The position numbers and the translations under genes are program-made. Below are positions 7,198 to 9,284 of a stretch of DNA of 9,284 nucleotides, piece after piece (within the stretch, counting starts at the first letter, position 1; each line of letters opens with the position of its first letter). Origin of the DNA: JBIIJL01 sp044233795 (GTDB taxonomy: Bacteria > Pseudomonadota > Gammaproteobacteria > Legionellales > Legionellaceae); NCBI GenBank assembly GCA_044233795.1, contig JBIIJL010000150.1, forward strand, positions 1-9,284, read 5' to 3'. The notes below the pieces were generated by a model. That model ran no database searches, had not been told where the DNA came from, and saw only the letters and a program-made list of their open reading frames with translations.

Positions 7198-8019
7198 ATG
7201 AGCAGCGTAGCACTCACCAACGAAGAGTTCGATTTCATCGCTGGCTTTCTCAAGCAGCGCTCGGGCTTGTCGCTGACCAAGGATAAGGGCTATCTGCTTG
7301 AAACACGCCTGACACCGCTGGCCAAGGCCAATGGCATGAGCGATCTACGTGAGCTTGTCAACCGTCTGCGGTTGAACCCCAATGCGCCGGTGGTCTACCA
7401 GGTGATTGAGGCCATGACGACCAACGAGTCGATGTTCTTTCGTGATTCCAAACCCTTCGAGCAGCTTTCAAAGGTGATACTTCCGGATTTGAAGGCCAAA
7501 GGTCGTACCCATATCCGCATTTGGTCGGCAGCGTGTTCGACAGGGCAGGAGGCGTATTCTATTGCCATGCTTCTGAAAGAAGAATCCATTAAATATCCTG
7601 GTCTTACCGCTGAAATCTATGGCACTGATTTAGCGGATAAAGTGGTGGAGCGCGCCCGTGCAGGGGTCTATAGTCAGTTCGAGGTGCAGCGCGGCCTTCC
7701 CATCACCCACCTCATGAAATATTTTGCGCAGCGCCCGAACAATAACTGGGAAATCAACGATACGCTGAAGTCGATGGTCAAGTTTGCCTCGGGTAATTTA
7801 CTCGCCCCCTATACAGCCTTTGGCCGCTTTGATGTCATCTTCTGCCGCAATGTGCTGATTTATTTTGACGAGAAAACCAAGTCGGATGTGCTGGATCGCA
7901 TGGCCGAGGTGCTGAATGCGCCGGGTTATCTTTTCCTTGGCGGTTCGGAAACGACGCACGGGCTGACCACGAAGTTCAAGATACTCGAAGATCATCGTGG
8001 GTTATTTGCGTTGGCTTAG
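7198..8019 (+). CDS. cheR: Chemoreceptor glutamate methyltransferase CheR
   Basis: CheR transfers methyl groups from S-adenosylmethionine to glutamates of chemoreceptors during adaptation. The 273-residue product is standard length. It has an N-terminal four-helix domain (about 1-75), then TTNESMFFRD (74-83), the SAM-binding WSAACSTGQEAYS (109-121), GTDL (142-145) and CRNVLIYF (216-223). All are family signatures and none is disrupted. No TPR tail is fused. It starts 1 bp after the cheB stop with only a weak ribosome site, so translation probably depended on coupling to cheB; the cheB frame change could lower its expression. It is the last gene of the operon, ending in TAG about 190 bp before the shared terminator. 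I see no C-terminal pentapeptide tether sites, since no receptor is in the window. Confidence 0.95.
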   Translation: MSSVALTNEEFDFIAGFLKQRSGLSLTKDKGYLLETRLTPLAKANGMSDLRELVNRLRLNPNAPVVYQVIEAMTTNESMFFRDSKPFEQLSKVILPDLKAKGRTHIRIWSAACSTGQEAYSIAMLLKEESIKYPGLTAEIYGTDLADKVVERARAGVYSQFEVQRGLPITHLMKYFAQRPNNNWEINDTLKSMVKFASGNLLAPYTAFGRFDVIFCRNVLIYFDEKTKSDVLDRMAEVLNAPGYLFLGGSETTHGLTTKFKILEDHRGLFALA

Positions 8020-8058
8020 CGATAGCCGTTTGACTTGAAATAAGACACACCCCGTGTT

Positions 8059-8150
8059 CGTCATCCTGCCCCTTGAGGGCAGGATCTAGAGTAAAACCGC
8101 AAGGCTCAACCTTATTGCTATAGATCCTGCGGTCTAGCCGCAGGATGACG
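8059..8150. repeat. Palindromic double-hairpin repeat, copy 2
   Basis: An 11-bp perfect terminal inverted repeat, CGTCATCCTGC (8059-8069) and GCAGGATGACG (8140-8150), bounds this element. It contains two 9-bp perfect hairpins: 8063-8071 with 8077-8085 (loop CTTGA), and 8124-8132 with 8138-8146 (loop TCTAG). The inner pair GGATCTA (8082-8088) and TAGATCC (8121-8127) allows an alternative fold. Compensating base differences between the arms and relative to the copy at 863-945 keep the stems intact. It lies between two convergent genes. No ORF or T-tract belongs to it. Confidence 0.8.
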
Positions 8151-8210
8151 CAGCGTGAGGTCGTTTCTCATAAATGACCATAGAGCTGACGGAAAACGAA
8201 TCGCCAAAGA

Positions 8211-8236
8211 AAAAGGCCACCGGAAGGTGGCCTTTT
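8211..8236. terminator. Bidirectional intrinsic terminator between cheR and ctrA
   Basis: AAAAGGCCACC (8211-8221), loop GGAA and GGTGGCCTTTT (8226-8236) form an 11-bp stem. Read on the plus strand it ends in TTTT and would stop the che operon. On the minus strand it is followed by a longer T-rich run (TTTTTCTTT) and would stop ctrA. Position between convergent genes fits both roles. Confidence 0.9.
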
Positions 8237-8271
8237 GTAGGTGATATAAGCCGCAAAGCAGCGCGACAAGA

Positions 8272-8361
8272 CTACACTTCTTCTGCCACCTTACGGCGTT
8301 TCGCTTCCTTTGGCGACATCTCCAGCGGTGCGTCGGGCTCTTTCAGCACATAGCCACGACC
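8272..8361 (-). pseudogene. ctrA: C-terminal remainder of ctrA beyond the in-frame TGA
   Basis: After TGA at 8364-8362 the same frame continues for 29 sense codons to TAG at 8274-8272. It starts with GRGYVLKEP, the residues that follow the conserved Trp of the wing hairpin in CtrA and other OmpR-type regulators. A charged tail rich in Lys, Arg and Glu follows, ending VAEEV. Frame and conserved residues are fully preserved, so this was, or still is, coding sequence of ctrA. If TGA is read through, or is a sequence error, the full protein would have 244 residues; Caulobacter CtrA has 231. Confidence 0.85.
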
Positions 8362-9006
8362 TCAGACGGTTTCGATGTAATTCTCGCCGCCCGAGGCATC
8401 CTGCAACTTTTTGCGCAGCTTGCACACGAACACGTCGATGATTTTGAGTTCTGGCTCGTCAATCCCGCCATAGAGATGGTTCAGGAACATTTCCTTGGTC
8501 AGGGTGGAGCCTTTACGCAGGCTTAGCAGCTCGATGATGCCGTATTCCTTGCTGGTCAGGTGCAGGGGCTTGCTATCTACCTCCACCGCGCGGGTATCGA
8601 GGTTCACCATCAGCTTACCGGTGCGGATGATGGATTCGCTGTGACCCTTGCTGCGGCGAACAATCGCCTGAATGCGGGCAATCAGCTCGCCTTTGTTGAA
8701 GGGTTTGGTGAGGTAATCATCCGCGCCATAGCCCAGACCCTTGATTTTTTGGTCAGGACCCGAAAGGCCCGAGAGAATGAGGATGGGGGTATTGATTTTG
8801 GCAGCGCGGAAGCGGCGCAGCACTTCATAGCCATCAATATCCGGCAGCATCAAATCAAGAATGATGATGTCGTAATCATACATCCGGCCGATTTCGAGAC
8901 CCTCTTCGCCGAGCTCGGTCGTATCGCAAATAATGCCTTCGGAGGCCAGCGAAAGCTCAATCGCTTTGGCGGTGGATGGATCGTCTTCAACCAGTAATAC
9001 GCGCAT
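8362..9006 (-). CDS. ctrA: Cell-cycle response regulator CtrA, C-terminus cut by in-frame TGA
   Basis: CtrA is the OmpR-type master regulator of the alphaproteobacterial cell cycle and often of flagellar genes; phosphorylated CtrA binds TTAA-N7-TTAAC. ATG at 9006 is chosen because it gives the conserved start MRVLLVEDD and has AGGGGG 4 nt upstream; an in-frame ATG at 9060 would add 18 non-conserved residues. The receiver has Glu7/Asp8/Asp9, acceptor Asp51 in LDLMLPD and the Lys of DDYLTKPF. The DNA-binding domain is nearly identical to known CtrA: VVRRSKGH, LELLSLRKG-type segment, TLTKEMFLNHLYGGIDEPE and KIIDVFVCKLRKKL. The frame stops at TGA (8364-8362) directly after YIETV, where the family has Trp-Gly-Arg-Gly-Tyr. 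The 214-residue product would lack the last wing strand, which should impair DNA binding. Because CtrA is essential in several relatives, a sequence error, strain mutation or readthrough all need considering. It converges on the che operon. Confidence 0.93.
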   Translation of the reverse strand: MRVLLVEDDPSTAKAIELSLASEGIICDTTELGEEGLEIGRMYDYDIIILDLMLPDIDGYEVLRRFRAAKINTPILILSGLSGPDQKIKGLGYGADDYLTKPFNKGELIARIQAIVRRSKGHSESIIRTGKLMVNLDTRAVEVDSKPLHLTSKEYGIIELLSLRKGSTLTKEMFLNHLYGGIDEPELKIIDVFVCKLRKKLQDASGGENYIETV

Positions 9007-9010
9007 GGAG

Positions 9011-9016
9011 CCCCCT
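9011..9016 (-). promoter_or_regulatory. Ribosome binding site of ctrA
   Basis: AGGGGG on the minus strand ends 4 nt before ATG at 9006. It favours this start over the upstream in-frame ATG at 9060. Confidence 0.65.
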
Positions 9017-9121
9017 GAAAGGTCGTGGTGAGTGGTTTGTTTTATCATTTTATTTGGCAACGGATTAATGTTAACGCCTTTAACATGCTGAAATTAGCTA
9101 TAAATCATCAACTCGTTAAGT

Positions 9122-9138
9122 GTTAATATACTATTAAC
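9122..9138. promoter_or_regulatory. CtrA binding box in the ctrA promoter
   Basis: GTTAA-TATACTA-TTAAC is a perfect match to the CtrA consensus TTAA-N7-TTAAC on both strands. Eight TTAA half-sites lie between 9065 and 9172, but only this pair has 7-bp spacing. It is about 117 bp upstream of the ctrA start and overlaps the predicted -10 box, so direct autoregulation, probably repression from this promoter, is likely (inference). Confidence 0.75.
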
Positions 9139-9153
9139 TGCCCCGCAACTCAA
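9125..9153 (-). promoter_or_regulatory. Predicted sigma70-type promoter of ctrA
   Basis: On the minus strand TTGAGT (9153-9148) and TATATT (9130-9125) are separated by 17 bp, matching TTGACA/TATAAT at 4 and 5 of 6 positions. The start site would fall near 9118, giving a leader of about 110 nt before ATG at 9006. The -10 lies inside the CtrA box. Confidence 0.55.
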
Positions 9154-9244
9154 CTAGAATTTTAACTATTAAGGGATTATTTACCAATTTCCGTGCCAAA
9201 CCGTCATAATTTTGTCATGATAGTGTGGTAGGGTGTAACAATAG

Positions 9245-9284
9245 ATGCAAAACATAAGTATGCGAGATAGAAAATTGGCTATTC
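9245..9284 (+). CDS. Possible start of a divergent gene (3' partial, unidentified)
   Basis: ATG at 9245, or a second in-frame ATG at 9260, opens a frame that reads MQNISMRDRKLAI up to the window edge. The fragment is too short to identify. A divergent gene is plausible because about 110 bp between the CtrA box and this ATG are otherwise empty, with a weak possible promoter (TTACCA at 9181-9186, 18 bp, CATAAT at 9205-9210). No good ribosome site is seen before either ATG, so this may not be a gene. Confidence 0.2.
   Translation, partial: MQNISMRDRKLAI

Noticed and set aside
8362..8364. Reassignment of TGA to Trp (genetic code 4) as explanation for the ctrA stop
   Set aside because: TGG is the Trp codon at conserved positions in rsmB, chpT, cheA, cheW, cheY and cheR. 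TGA closes rpe, cheW, cheY and cheB, including an ATGA start/stop overlap at cheW-cheY; reading through would extend into the next genes.
8560..8997. Plus-strand open frame (145 codons) opposite ctrA
   Set aside because: It is fully contained in the antisense of conserved ctrA, has no family resemblance and no promoter or ribosome site.

Overview
The window looks like the chromosome of an alphaproteobacterium. It carries a recognisable chpT (His phosphotransferase) and ctrA (cell-cycle response regulator), both hallmarks of that class, and a CtrA box TTAA-N7-TTAAC lies upstream of ctrA. The chemotaxis order cheA-cheW-cheY-cheB-cheR with a hybrid CheA resembles the Che1 clusters known from Rhodospirillales such as Azospirillum and Rhodospirillum centenum. 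Order-level placement is inference. The code appears standard: TGG encodes Trp in many genes and TGA closes several of them.

Layout from left to right. 1-156 is the C-terminal end of an RsmB-type rRNA methyltransferase. 198-854 is rpe and 965-1534 is gmhA, with a palindromic repeat (863-945) between them. 1637-2296 is chpT. 2450-8019 is a tightly packed chemotaxis operon: hybrid cheA, cheW, cheY, cheB and cheR, with junctions that overlap or lie 1-2 bp apart. 8020-8271 is a convergent intergenic region holding a second double-hairpin repeat (8059-8150) and a bidirectional terminator (8211-8236). ctrA lies on the minus strand (8362-9006, with coding-like remainder to 8272). 9007-9284 is its AT-rich, TTAA-rich promoter region, and a possible divergent gene begins near 9245.

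How the genes work together. CheA would autophosphorylate under control of receptors coupled through CheW and pass phosphate to CheY, CheB and its own receiver. CheR and CheB would set receptor methylation. ChpT normally relays phosphate from the CckA kinase to CtrA, so two members of the cell-cycle phosphorelay flank a chemotaxis operon here. No cckA, receptor or flagellar gene is visible.

The most notable points are two apparent lesions in otherwise well-conserved genes. cheB changes frame at about 6941-6964, separating its catalytic Ser and His from its catalytic Asp and losing roughly a dozen expected residues. ctrA has an in-frame TGA exactly where the family has the conserved Trp of its C-terminal winged-helix motif, followed by 29 intact codons. 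Other points are a CtrA box lying across the -10 of a predicted ctrA promoter, two related double-hairpin repeats, and a CheA with two CheW-like domains plus a receiver. I see no CRISPR array, tRNA, rRNA, insertion sequence or wholly new system.
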